Source: Sphingobium aromaticiconvertens (GTDB lineage Bacteria > Pseudomonadota > Alphaproteobacteria > Sphingomonadales > Sphingomonadaceae). Taken from it: a stretch of DNA of 64,000 nt. The position numbers and the translations under genes are program-made. The notes below the pieces were generated by a model. The model was not told the DNA's origin, searched no databases, and worked only from the letters and a program-made list of their open reading frames with translations. Positions 34,001 to 42,792 of the stretch are shown here, in pieces (position 1 is the stretch's first letter; the number at the start of each line of letters is the position of its first letter). The stretch is taken from the NCBI RefSeq assembly GCF_037154075.1, contig NZ_JBANRJ010000001.1, positions 3,653,501 to 3,717,500 on the forward strand, written 5' to 3'.

Positions 34001-34938
34001 GCCGCTTCCTCCGTCTTGTCATGATGGACGAGGCTGACGAAGATGTCCTCCAGCGAGCTTTGCCGTGTATCGAGATCCTTGTAGCTGATGCCAAGGTCGC
34101 CCAGCCGCCGCAGCAACGTGGAGATGCCCGTCCGGTCGGCCTGGCTGTCGAATATATATTCCAGCTCATGCCCCTCGCCCTTCAGCGCCACATCCCACTC
34201 GTCCAACTCGGGCGGCAGGGCAGCGAGCGGGGTAGTCAGGTGGACGGTCAGGGTCTTCTTGCCCAGCTTCTTCATCAGCGCGGTCTTGTCCTCGACCAGC
34301 AACAGCCCGCCCTTGTCGATCACGCCGACACGGTCGGCCATCTCCTCGGCCTCTTCGATATAATGGGTGGTGAGGATGATGGTGACGCCGGTTTCGCGCA
34401 ACTGGCGGACCAACGCCCACATATCACGGCGCAATTCGACATCGACGCCCGCCGTGGGTTCGTCAAGGAACAGGACGCGCGGTTCATGGCTGAGCGCCTT
34501 GGCGATCATCACGCGGCGCTTCATGCCGCCCGACAATTCCAGGATCTTGCTGTTGCGCTTGTCCCAGAGTGACAGGTCGCGCAGGATTTTCTCGATCAGC
34601 GCATCGTTGCGCGGTTTGCCGAAGAGGCCACGGCTGAACCGAACCGTGTCGATCACCTTTTCGAAGGCGTCCGTGGACAATTCCTGCGGAACAAGGCCGA
34701 TGGCGGAGCGTGAACCGCGATAATCGCGCACGATATCATGCCCCGCCACGGTGACGGTACCGGCGCTGGGGTTCACATTGCCGCAGATGATGGAGATCAT
34801 CGTCGTCTTGCCCGCGCCATTGGGACCAAGCAGCGCGAAAATCTCCCCCTCCTCGATGGTGAGGTCGATGCCCTTGAGCGCCTGAAAACCGGATGCGTAG
34901 ACCTTTGTCAGGCCTGAGATGGTGATGATGGATGCCAT
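33997..34938 (-). CDS. ABC transporter ATP-binding protein (DrrA/NodI type)
   Basis: 313 residues. Walker [10 protein letters not shown], signature LSGGMKRR and Walker [13 protein letters not shown] are intact; the C-terminal 70 residues form the extra domain of DrrA-like ATPases. The RR at the signature end is typical. It is cotranscribed with the permease by an ATGA overlap. The substrate is unknown. Confidence 0.94.
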   Translation of the reverse strand: MASIITISGLTKVYASGFQALKGIDLTIEEGEIFALLGPNGAGKTTMISIICGNVNPSAGTVTVAGHDIVRDYRGSRSAIGLVPQELSTDAFEKVIDTVRFSRGLFGKPRNDALIEKILRDLSLWDKRNSKILELSGGMKRRVMIAKALSHEPRVLFLDEPTAGVDVELRRDMWALVRQLRETGVTIILTTHYIEEAEEMADRVGVIDKGGLLLVEDKTALMKKLGKKTLTVHLTTPLAALPPELDEWDVALKGEGHELEYIFDSQADRTGISTLLRRLGDLGISYKDLDTRQSSLEDIFVSLVHHDKTEEAA

Positions 34939-34996
34939 ATCTGGCGGTGCCCCTTTTCGCTTATGCGGAAGATAGGGGCTGGAAGCGCTGACGCAA

Positions 34997-35632
34997 CTAG
35001 GCGGGGTCGCTCCGACGCGAAAAACGGAAGACGGTGGCGGGCGGAAAATTGCGAACCGTCTGGCCTACGCGCGCGACATCAAGGTCCAGCGCCTCAATCA
35101 CTTCCCGATGGACGGGCGGACGCATGGAATAGGTGAACTGGATGAAGCTGCCGCCCGGTCGCAACATGCGGAAAGCTTCGCTCAAAATATCGACATGCAT
35201 ATGCCGGTCCATCGCCAGCAGCGGCAGACCGCTGACGACAGTCTGATAGTCGCCGGGTTTGCCCGCAGCGGAGGTCGAAACGATCTGCGCGGGTGTTTCC
35301 AGGATCGAGACACCATGGAAATGACGACGCAGGCCGCGCGCGAAGGCAGGGTTGATCTCCACCACTTCCAGCATTTCGGGCGGCAGGCCGGTTTGCAGGA
35401 TTGCGCGGGTAAAGACACCGGTGCCGCCGCCCAGCTCAAGAACGCGGCCACCATCAGGATCGACATCGGCGACCATCAGACGCGCGAGATAGCGGCTGGA
35501 GGGCACGACGGACGCGGTTTGACGCGGCTTCTTCACCCAGGCGGCAAGGAAATCGAGATATTCGGTCGCGCGCGTGCGGAACTCGCCTCTGGGCAAGGCG
35601 ATTGCCCGACTGTGCTTTGACTTATGCTGCAT
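34997..35632 (-). CDS. SAM-dependent methyltransferase (PmtA-like)
   Basis: 211 residues. Motif [12 protein letters not shown] and a post-motif SGLPLLAM form a class I SAM-dependent methyltransferase. The layout [26 protein letters not shown] at the N-terminus is typical of phospholipid N-methyltransferase PmtA-type enzymes of alphaproteobacteria and of the RsmA/KsgA-like group. So it may methylate phosphatidylethanolamine, but the substrate is not certain. It stands alone. Confidence 0.82.
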   Translation of the reverse strand: MQHKSKHSRAIALPRGEFRTRATEYLDFLAAWVKKPRQTASVVPSSRYLARLMVADVDPDGGRVLELGGGTGVFTRAILQTGLPPEMLEVVEINPAFARGLRRHFHGVSILETPAQIVSTSAAGKPGDYQTVVSGLPLLAMDRHMHVDILSEAFRMLRPGGSFIQFTYSMRPPVHREVIEALDLDVARVGQTVRNFPPATVFRFSRRSDPA

Positions 35633-35672
35633 GGGCGAAATGCGACCGCTCCGTTTAGGCTTCGACTCTCCC

Positions 35673-36575
35673 TTAGCGAGCGGGAGCAGGTCCGTCGATT
35701 GGCTTTAGCGTTTGCACGCGTTCCTGCAACCATGTCGCGACTGCGGCGATACGCGCGAGCTGGCGCAGGTCGCCATGTGTAACCAGCCAAAAGCTGCGCG
35801 TAATCTCTATCCGCTCACCCATCAGCCGCTCAAGCGACGGGTCGTGGCCGGCAATAAAGTCCGGCAGCACACCGATTCCGGCTCCTTCCGCCACCATGCG
35901 ATGCTGCATATTGATGCTGGTCGATCGCAGATTGGCCTCCAGCCCGGCCTCCACTTCATCCAGATAATCGAGCTCGGGGGAAAAGATGAATTCGGGCACA
36001 TAGCCGACCAGCGTATGATCGCGCAGCGCCGATGGAGAGTCGGGCCGCCCCGCTCGCTCCAAATAGGCGGGTGCGGCATAGAGGTGCAGACGATAATCGC
36101 CCAGCCGCTTGACCGACAACCGCCCCCGCTGGGGCCGGGCCAGCATGACGGCCATGTCCGCCTCCCGCTTCGACGGATTGAGAAAGCCCGAGGCGGTGAT
36201 GAGGTCGATGCGGATACCGGGATGATGGGCGTGGAAATCGGCAATACCGGGCGCGAGCAGCCATGTGCCGAACCCTTCCGCCACGGACAGGCGCACCTGG
36301 CCCGACAGGCGGCGCTGTTGGCCCGTGACATCCTCCATTGCCGCAAGCGCGGCGCTTTCCACGCTTTCAGCGTGGCGCAGCAGTACCTGTCCGCGTTCGG
36401 TCAGCGCGCGTTCGCCCGCCGCCATCTCGAACAGGTCAGTGCCCAGCGCCTGCTCCAGCCGCTGAAGTCGGCGGCCGATGGTGGTGGCGTCGACGCCCAG
36501 CGCGCGCGCCGCCGGGGCAACGCGCCGCGCACGGGCGACAGCCAGAAAGATACGCAGATCATCCCAATCGAACAC
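35673..36575 (-). CDS. LysR-family regulator of the adjacent valine degradation operon
   Basis: 300 residues from GTG 36575 (TTG 36578 is equally possible; ATG codons up to 36635 run into the operator sites). The first 60 residues form the winged helix DNA-binding domain WDDLRIFLAVARARRVAPAARAL, with GVDATTIGRRLQRLEQALGTDLFE; the rest is a periplasmic-binding-like effector domain. It is divergent from mmsA with repeated GCAAT/ATTGC half-sites in between, so it very likely controls that operon and itself. The inducer, perhaps a valine catabolite, is inference. Confidence 0.9.
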   Translation of the reverse strand: MFDWDDLRIFLAVARARRVAPAARALGVDATTIGRRLQRLEQALGTDLFEMAAGERALTERGQVLLRHAESVESAALAAMEDVTGQQRRLSGQVRLSVAEGFGTWLLAPGIADFHAHHPGIRIDLITASGFLNPSKREADMAVMLARPQRGRLSVKRLGDYRLHLYAAPAYLERAGRPDSPSALRDHTLVGYVPEFIFSPELDYLDEVEAGLEANLRSTSINMQHRMVAEGAGIGVLPDFIAGHDPSLERLMGERIEITRSFWLVTHGDLRQLARIAAVATWLQERVQTLKPIDGPAPAR

Positions 36576-36590
36576 CAACCCACCTCGCCT

Positions 36591-36644
36591 GCAATATTGC
36601 AGCATCACCATGCAGAAGTTCACCATTGCTTGCAAATCCGCAAT
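36591..36644. promoter_or_regulatory. LysR-type operator half-sites (LysR/mmsA region)
   Basis: The half-site GCAAT/ATTGC occurs four times in 54 bp: as perfect palindrome GCAATATTGC at 36591-36600, and as ATTGC-N10-GCAAT at 36625-36644. The palindrome is 16 nt from the LysR start, the second site about 42 nt before mmsA. This arrangement is typical of LysR-type recognition and activation sites. Confidence 0.6.
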
Positions 36645-36685
36645 GGCTCAAAGATCGGCCAACATCGGAGAGGATGATCAGAGTC

Positions 36686-38182
36686 ATGCGTGAGATTTCC
36701 CACAAACTCGCCTTCGCCAACAGCGCGGCGCCGACGCGCTTCAGCGACGTGTTCGATCCTAATAATGGTGGCGTACAGGCCCGCGTGGCGCTGGGCGACG
36801 CGGCCCTGCTGGACGCTGCGGTCCAGGCCGCGAAGAAGGCGCAACCCGGCTGGGCAGCGACCAACCCGCAGCGGCGCGCGCGCATCATGTTCAACTTCAA
36901 GACGCTGGTCGAGAAGAATATGGACGAGCTGGCGCACATGCTCTCCTCCGAACATGGCAAGGTGATCGCGGATTCGAAGGGCGACATTCAGCGCGGGCTG
37001 GAGGTTATCGAATTTTGCTGCGGCATCCCCCATGTGCTGAAGGGTGAATATACGCAGGGCGCGGGTCCGGGCATCGACGTCTATTCAATGCGCCAGCCGA
37101 TCGGCATTGGCGCGGGCATCACCCCGTTCAACTTCCCCGCGATGATCCCGCTGTGGATGTCCGGCGTGGCGATCGCCACCGGCAACGCCTTCATCATGAA
37201 GCCGTCCGAGCGTGACCCTTCGGTGCCCGTGCGGCTGGCCGAACTGTTCAGCGAAGCAGGTCTGCCCGATGGCATCCTGCAGGTCGTGCAGGGCGACAAG
37301 GAGATGGTGGACGCAATCCTCGATCACCCCGATATCAAGGGCATCAGCTTCGTTGGTTCGTCCGACATCGCGCACTATGTCTATAATCGCGGGGTCGCCG
37401 CAGGCAAGCGCGTGCAGGCGATGGGCGGGGCCAAGAACCATGGCATCGTCATGCCCGATGCGGATCTGGACCAGGTAGTGAACGACCTGTCTGGCGCGGC
37501 ATTCGGCTCGGCGGGTGAGCGCTGCATGGCCCTGCCGGTCGTGGTGCCTGTGGGCGAGAAGACGGCGATCGCCTTGCGTGAAAAACTGATCCCGGCGATC
37601 GACGCGCTGCGCGTGGGCGTATCGACCGACGCGGAGGCGCATTACGGCCCGGTCGTGACCGCCGCGCACAAGCAGAAGATCGAGAACTGGATTCAGACCG
37701 GCGTCGATGAGGGCGCGGAACTGGTGGTCGATGGACGCGGGTTCAAGCTACAGGGGCATGAAGAGGGCTTCTTCGTCGGCCCGACGCTGTTCGATCATGT
37801 AACGCCCGAGATGAGCGCGTATAAGGAAGAGATTTTCGGCCCGGTATTGCAGATGGTGCGGGCGGAGAATTTCGAGGAAGCGCTCGCCCTGCCCAGCAAG
37901 CATCAGTACGGCAACGGCGTCGCGATCTTCACCCGCAACGGTCACGCCGCGCGTGAATTCGCCGCGCGGGTGGATGTCGGCATGGTGGGCATCAACGTGC
38001 CGATCCCGGTGCCGGTCGCTTATCATAGCTTCGGCGGCTGGAAGCGGTCGGCCTTTGGCGACACCAACCAGCATGGCATGGAAGGCGTCAAGTTCTGGAC
38101 CAAGGTGAAGACCGTGACCCAGCGCTGGCCCGATGGCGGTGGCACCGGGGATAGCGCGTTCGTTATTCCGACAATGGGGTGA
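36686..38182 (+). CDS. mmsA: CoA-acylating methylmalonate-semialdehyde dehydrogenase
   Basis: 498 residues from ATG 36686 (ATG 36674 possible). Starts MREISH as usual for MmsA. The catalytic cysteine is C280 in GSAGERCMALPVVVP, with ITPFNFPAMIPLWM and the cofactor segment IMKPSERDP. The C-terminal SFGGWKRSAFGDTNQHG is diagnostic of the CoA-dependent aldehyde dehydrogenases. It converts methylmalonate semialdehyde to propionyl-CoA. It is followed by a 171-nt gap with a REP-like hairpin. Confidence 0.97.
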   Translation: MREISHKLAFANSAAPTRFSDVFDPNNGGVQARVALGDAALLDAAVQAAKKAQPGWAATNPQRRARIMFNFKTLVEKNMDELAHMLSSEHGKVIADSKGDIQRGLEVIEFCCGIPHVLKGEYTQGAGPGIDVYSMRQPIGIGAGITPFNFPAMIPLWMSGVAIATGNAFIMKPSERDPSVPVRLAELFSEAGLPDGILQVVQGDKEMVDAILDHPDIKGISFVGSSDIAHYVYNRGVAAGKRVQAMGGAKNHGIVMPDADLDQVVNDLSGAAFGSAGERCMALPVVVPVGEKTAIALREKLIPAIDALRVGVSTDAEAHYGPVVTAAHKQKIENWIQTGVDEGAELVVDGRGFKLQGHEEGFFVGPTLFDHVTPEMSAYKEEIFGPVLQMVRAENFEEALALPSKHQYGNGVAIFTRNGHAAREFAARVDVGMVGINVPIPVPVAYHSFGGWKRSAFGDTNQHGMEGVKFWTKVKTVTQRWPDGGGTGDSAFVIPTMG

Positions 38183-38224
38183 TGGATTGGGGGCAAGCGT
38201 CCCCTGCCCCTTTTCCCGCCGCAT

Positions 38225-38241
38225 GCCGGACTTGATCCGGC
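38225..38241. repeat. small palindromic repeat of the alphaproteobacterial type
   Basis: GCCGGA-cttga-TCCGGC, a 6-bp stem with 5-nt loop, in the 171-nt gap between mmsA and the acyl-CoA dehydrogenase gene. The form CCGGACTTGATCCGG recurs as a dispersed intergenic element in many alphaproteobacterial genomes. Confidence 0.6.
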
Positions 38242-38353
38242 GTCCATTGGCCCTACGGTCGATTGAATGGTGCAACCGTCCGTTCACGCCGCCGCGCTAC
38301 CGGGGGGCTGAACATTGTCAGCATGACGCGATTTTTCATATGGACAAGATGCC

Positions 38354-39496
38354 ATGACTCAATTCGACCTGACCGACGACCAGCGCGAAATTCAGGAGCT
38401 GGCGCGACGTTTCACGGCTGATGCGATAACGCCCCATGCGGCCGAATGGGACGAGAAGCACATCTTTCCGCGCGACACGATCCGGGCGGCGGCGGAACTT
38501 GGCTTTGGTGGCATCTATGTGTCGGAGGAAGCGGGGGGCATTGGCCTCGGGCGGCTGGAGGCGGCGCTGATCATGGAAGCGATGGCCTATGGCTGTCCTT
38601 CCACCAGCGCCTTCATCTCGATCCACAATATGGGCGCGTGGATGATCGATCGCTTCGGCGCGCAGGCGGTGAAGGACAAATATCTCCCCGACCTCGTGCC
38701 GATGACCCGTATCGCCAGCTATTGCCTCACCGAAGCCGGCGCAGGCTCGGACGCCGCCGCGCTCAAAACCAAAGCGGTGAAGGATGGCGATCATTATGTC
38801 GTCACCGGCTCAAAGCAGTTCATCTCTGGCGGCGGCGAGAATGAACTCTATGTCGTCATGGTCCGCACCGGCGAGGATGGGCCAAAGGGCATTAGCTGCC
38901 TCGTCATCGAAAAGGATATGGAAGGAGTCAGCTTCGGTGCGCAGGAGCGCAAGCTGGGATGGCATTCGCAGCCGACAGCGCAGGTCAATTTCGACGGCGT
39001 GCGCGTGCCGATCGAGAATCTGGTGGGCGCGGAGGGCGAAGGTTTCCGCATCGCTATGATGGGGCTGGACGGCGGGCGGCTCAATATCGGCGCCTGCTCG
39101 CTGGGCGGGGCGCAGCGCTGCATCGACGAAGCCGTGCAATATAGCAAGGATCGCAAGCAATTCGGTCAGGCCATCGCCGATTTCCAGAATACGCAGTTCA
39201 CGCTGGCGGACATGGAAACCGAATTGCAGGCCGCGCGCACTCTGCTCTATGCCGCCGCCGTCAAGGTGACGGAGAACGCGCCTGACAAGACGCGCTTTGC
39301 CGCGATGGCCAAGCGCTTCGCCACCGACACCGGATCATCGGTGGTCGACCGGGCGCTGCAACTCCATGGCGGCTATGGCTATCTGATGGACTATCCGATC
39401 GAACGCTTCTGGCGCGACCTGCGGGTGCATTCGATTCTCGAGGGCACCAACCAGGTGATGCGGATGATCGTCGCGCGGGATATGCTGCGGCAATGA
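38354..39496 (+). CDS. acyl-CoA dehydrogenase (isobutyryl-CoA dehydrogenase-like)
   Basis: 380 residues. FAD-binding segments YCLTEAGAGSDAAAL and FISGGGEN are intact and the catalytic glutamate lies in HSILEGTNQVM near the C-terminus, the position of short-chain and isobutyryl/isovaleryl-type enzymes. In this operon it most probably oxidises isobutyryl-CoA to methacrylyl-CoA in valine breakdown. The specificity is inferred from the neighbours. Confidence 0.9.
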   Translation: MTQFDLTDDQREIQELARRFTADAITPHAAEWDEKHIFPRDTIRAAAELGFGGIYVSEEAGGIGLGRLEAALIMEAMAYGCPSTSAFISIHNMGAWMIDRFGAQAVKDKYLPDLVPMTRIASYCLTEAGAGSDAAALKTKAVKDGDHYVVTGSKQFISGGGENELYVVMVRTGEDGPKGISCLVIEKDMEGVSFGAQERKLGWHSQPTAQVNFDGVRVPIENLVGAEGEGFRIAMMGLDGGRLNIGACSLGGAQRCIDEAVQYSKDRKQFGQAIADFQNTQFTLADMETELQAARTLLYAAAVKVTENAPDKTRFAAMAKRFATDTGSSVVDRALQLHGGYGYLMDYPIERFWRDLRVHSILEGTNQVMRMIVARDMLRQ

Positions 39497-39525
39497 CGTG
39501 CCTTCAGCCCAAGGAAAGCCAAAGA

Positions 39526-40596
39526 ATGACAGAACAGGTTCTGACCTTCACCGAAAGCAGCGCCAATGGCGCGGTGGGACGCATTCGCCTTAACCGGCCC
39601 AAGGCGATCCACGCGCTGACCCCCGAGATGTGTCACGCGATCAACGATGCGCTGTTGGCCTGGGCAGACGATGACAGCGTAGTTGCGGTGATGATCGACC
39701 ATGAAGAGGGACGCGGCTTCTGCGCGGGCGGCGACATTGCGCTGATCGCCAACAGCGCCAAGGGCGACTGCAAGGAGGCGGAGGCCTTCTTCCATGTCGA
39801 ATATCGGATGAACCACCTGCTGTTCGTCTATGAAAAGCCGATCGTTGCGTTCATCGACGGGATCGTCATGGGCGGCGGCGTGGGCCTGTCCCTGCCCGCC
39901 CGCTATCGTGTTGCGACCGAGCGGACGACCTTCGCCATGCCAGAGACGGGCATCGGCCTGTTCCCCGATGTCGGTGGCGGCTGGTTCCTGCCCCGCCTGC
40001 CTGGCCGTATCGGCGCCTGGCTGGCAGCGACAGGCGCGCGGATCGACGGGGCGGATTGTTCCGCGATCGGCCTTGCTACCCACTATATCGCCTCGGATCG
40101 GCTGGACGCGGTCAAAGCCCGCATATTGGCGGATCCCACAGGCTTGCGTGAGATATTGGACGAGCAGACCGAGACCCCACCGCCCTCGAAACTGGCGACG
40201 CAGCGGGACGCGATCGACCGCTTGTTCGCGACAGACCGTTATGAGGATATATTGGCCGCATTGCAGGCGGACGGGTCAGAATGGGCAGATAAGCAGCTGT
40301 CCATATTGGCCACCAAGTCGCCGCAGACGATCAAGGTAGCGCTGCGCCAGTTGGTCGAGGGGGCCGCTTTCACCGATTTCGCCGACAATATGGCGAATGA
40401 ATATCGACTGGCCTGCCACGTCATCCGCCGCCCCGATTTCATCGAGGGCGTGCGCGCGGTGATTTTCGACAAGGATAATGCGCCATGCTGGAACCCGGCC
40501 ACGCCCGAAGCGGTGAGCGACGCGATGATCGACAGCCTGTTCGCGCCACTGCCGCCAGAAAATGAATGGACGCCGCTACCGCAACTGGCGCGTTAA
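39526..40596 (+). CDS. 3-hydroxyisobutyryl-CoA hydrolase (crotonase family)
   Basis: 356 residues from ATG 39526 after AAGGAA; an earlier ATG at 39493 overlaps the previous stop. Crotonase fold with FCAGGDI and IVMGGGVGLSL for the oxyanion hole. The usual hydratase glutamate is replaced (GGGVGLS) while the glutamate and aspartate of the HIBCH subgroup are kept in PETGIGLFPDVGG. It releases CoA from 3-hydroxyisobutyryl-CoA. The long C-terminal domain is also typical of HIBCH. Confidence 0.92.
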   Translation: MTEQVLTFTESSANGAVGRIRLNRPKAIHALTPEMCHAINDALLAWADDDSVVAVMIDHEEGRGFCAGGDIALIANSAKGDCKEAEAFFHVEYRMNHLLFVYEKPIVAFIDGIVMGGGVGLSLPARYRVATERTTFAMPETGIGLFPDVGGGWFLPRLPGRIGAWLAATGARIDGADCSAIGLATHYIASDRLDAVKARILADPTGLREILDEQTETPPPSKLATQRDAIDRLFATDRYEDILAALQADGSEWADKQLSILATKSPQTIKVALRQLVEGAAFTDFADNMANEYRLACHVIRRPDFIEGVRAVIFDKDNAPCWNPATPEAVSDAMIDSLFAPLPPENEWTPLPQLAR

Positions 40597-40617
40597 AAAA
40601 GAGAGGAACCTGTCCGC

Positions 40618-41502
40618 ATGAGCATGACAATCGCCTTCATTGGCCTGGGCAATATGGGCGGTGGTATGGCCGCCAATCTGGTGAAGCACGGCTATGCCGT
40701 CCGCGCCTTCGACCTTTCGGAAGAGGCACTGAAGAAGGCTGAGGCGGCAGGTGCGGGGCGTGCGGACAGCGCGGCAGAGGCCGTTGCGGGCGCCGACGCG
40801 GTCGTGACGATGCTGCCAGCGGGCAAGCATGTCGAGGCGGTCTATAGTGGCGACGTGTTCGGCGCCGCGAAGCCCGGCGCGCTGTTCCTCGACTGTTCAA
40901 CCATCGACGTGGCGACCGCGCGACGGGTGATCGAGGCCGCGGAAGGCAAGGGCTTTGCAATGGTCGATGCCCCGGTATCGGGCGGGATCGCGGCCGCCAA
41001 TGGCGGCACGCTGACCTTCATGGTGGGCGGAACCGACGCGGCGTTCGCGGCGGCCAAACCGATCCTGTCGGCCATGGGCAAGGCGGTCATCCATGCGGGC
41101 GGCTCGGGCAATGGTCAGGCGGCGAAGATCTGCAACAATATGCTGTTGGGCGCGACGATGGTCGCCACCTGCGAGAGCTTTGCCATGGCCCGCAAGCTGG
41201 GGCTGGACCCGCAGACTTTCTACGACATCAGCAGCGTGTCGTCAGGACAGAGCTGGTCGATGACCAGTTACTGCCCGGTCCCCGGCGTGGGACCACAAAG
41301 CCCGTCCGACAGTGGCTATCAAGGTGGCTTTGCCGTCGGCCTGATGCTGAAAGACCTGAAGCTGGCAAGCGAGGCGGCGGCCGCCGTGGGCGCCAGTGTT
41401 CCGATGGGCAACGCCGCCGAAGCGCTGTACCAGATGCTCGCGAACAAGGGTGAGGGCGCGCGCGACTTTTCCTATATGATCGAGATGCTGGACGGGAAAT
41501 AG
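40618..41502 (+). CDS. mmsB: 3-hydroxyisobutyrate dehydrogenase
   Basis: 294 residues with AGAGGAA upstream. N-terminal Rossmann motif FIGLGNMGGGMA, then FLDCSTID and DAPVSGG, the substrate-binding motif of the beta-hydroxyacid dehydrogenase family, and the catalytic lysine in GNGQAAKICNNMLLG. It oxidises 3-hydroxyisobutyrate to methylmalonate semialdehyde, the substrate of MmsA. Last gene of the valine operon. Confidence 0.96.
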   Translation: MSMTIAFIGLGNMGGGMAANLVKHGYAVRAFDLSEEALKKAEAAGAGRADSAAEAVAGADAVVTMLPAGKHVEAVYSGDVFGAAKPGALFLDCSTIDVATARRVIEAAEGKGFAMVDAPVSGGIAAANGGTLTFMVGGTDAAFAAAKPILSAMGKAVIHAGGSGNGQAAKICNNMLLGATMVATCESFAMARKLGLDPQTFYDISSVSSGQSWSMTSYCPVPGVGPQSPSDSGYQGGFAVGLMLKDLKLASEAAAAVGASVPMGNAAEALYQMLANKGEGARDFSYMIEMLDGK

Positions 41503-41511
41503 GCAGTCCAC

Positions 41512-41546
41512 CTGCCGTCATCCTCTCATGGTCAGGATGACGGCAG
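41512..41546. repeat. long inverted repeat after mmsB
   Basis: CTGCCGTCATCCT (41512-41524) and AGGATGACGGCAG (41534-41546) form a perfect 13-bp stem with a 9-nt loop. No T-run follows, so it looks more like a dispersed palindromic element than a normal intrinsic terminator, though it may stop both convergent transcripts. Confidence 0.75.
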
Positions 41547-41556
41547 ACACAGAACG

Positions 41557-42792
41557 CTATTTGGCCTTCCCCGCCTCCGCTGCGGCAAGTACCCGCAGGA
41601 CATTACCGGACCAGATTTTGGCGATGTCGCTCTCGCCATAGCCTGCCTCAAGCAGCGCGGCGGTGATGCGGGGGAGGTCGACCACATCCTCCAGCCCCTT
41701 GACGCCGCCGCCGCCATCCCAGTCGAGACCGATGCCGACATGGTCCGGTCCCACGACCTTGAGAGCATGGAGCATGTGCGCCATGAAATCATCGAAACTG
41801 GGCTTGTCGGTGTCGGGGGTGAGCGTGTCGATCTGCTGCCGTTGCTTGAGCAGGACCGCGCGCGTCTCCGCCGTCATTTTTTCGCCGCCCTCGCGCATCT
41901 GGGCGTAGAGCGCGCCAAGAGCCTTTTGTCGTTCCGGATTGGGCGTGCTGGCGCGCAGGTAGGCGCCATAGGCGTTCATCTGGATCACCCCGCCCTTCGC
42001 CGCCAGCGCCCGAAGATGCGCGTCGTCGATATTACGCGGATGGTCATAAACCGCTTTGCAGCCCGAATGGGTGAGCAGGACCGGCGTGGTCGAAAGTGCC
42101 AGCAGATCGTCCAGCACCTGATCCGAACTGTGCGAGGCGTCGGGTACGACGCCAAGGCGGTTCATTTCCTTCAAAAGATGCTTACCGAGCGGGCTAAGAC
42201 CGCCCCATTTCGGCTTTTTCGACGGATCGGTCGAACTGTCGGCAAACTGGTTATGCGCGAAATGAGCAAAGCCTGCCACGCGCACGCCCAGCCCATAGAA
42301 AGTATCGATCAGCGACACATCCTCGCCCAGCGGATAGGCGTTTTCCATCGACATATAGACGATGCGCTTGTCTTGCGCGGCGATCAGCGCCGCGTCCTTT
42401 GCTTCCAGCGCCAGCGCGAAATTTTTGGGGGCCGCCGCCACCATCTCACGGATCGACACGCCCCGCAGGATCGCGAAGTCACGGGCCTTGCGATAGGCCT
42501 CGACCGTCAACGGTCCCTGCGGCGTGTAGATCGCCCAGAAGCCGCCATCGAGGCCGCCCTTCTTCATCCGGGGCAGATCGACCTGGGTGAAATCGGCATG
42601 GACGTCATGCTCCGTATCGATCGACCAGCCCGGCAGGTCGAGCGAGGCGGGCGTGTCGAGATGACTGTCGAGGGTGATGATCCGTTCGTGCAACCGGGCC
42701 GCCGCGCGGCTGACGGGCGGCTGGGCCGAAGCGAAGGAAAGCGGGAGCAGTGCGACCAGCGCTGCTCCCCAAAGATAGGTCTTCATGCTCAT
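41557..42792 (-). CDS. M19 membrane dipeptidase
   Basis: 411 residues from ATG 42792, whose ATGA overlaps the TGA of the TonB receptor gene; ATG 42786 is an alternative. A signal peptide (residues 3-22) is followed by the renal dipeptidase-type barrel. Zinc ligands are visible in LDSHLD, SMENAYPLG, VPDASHSSD, LLTHSGCKAV and GIGLDWDGGG. M19 enzymes hydrolyse dipeptides, often with D- or unusual C-terminal residues. Coupling to the receptor suggests that it processes what the receptor brings in. Confidence 0.93.
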   Translation of the reverse strand: MSMKTYLWGAALVALLPLSFASAQPPVSRAAARLHERIITLDSHLDTPASLDLPGWSIDTEHDVHADFTQVDLPRMKKGGLDGGFWAIYTPQGPLTVEAYRKARDFAILRGVSIREMVAAAPKNFALALEAKDAALIAAQDKRIVYMSMENAYPLGEDVSLIDTFYGLGVRVAGFAHFAHNQFADSSTDPSKKPKWGGLSPLGKHLLKEMNRLGVVPDASHSSDQVLDDLLALSTTPVLLTHSGCKAVYDHPRNIDDAHLRALAAKGGVIQMNAYGAYLRASTPNPERQKALGALYAQMREGGEKMTAETRAVLLKQRQQIDTLTPDTDKPSFDDFMAHMLHALKVVGPDHVGIGLDWDGGGGVKGLEDVVDLPRITAALLEAGYGESDIAKIWSGNVLRVLAAAEAGKAK

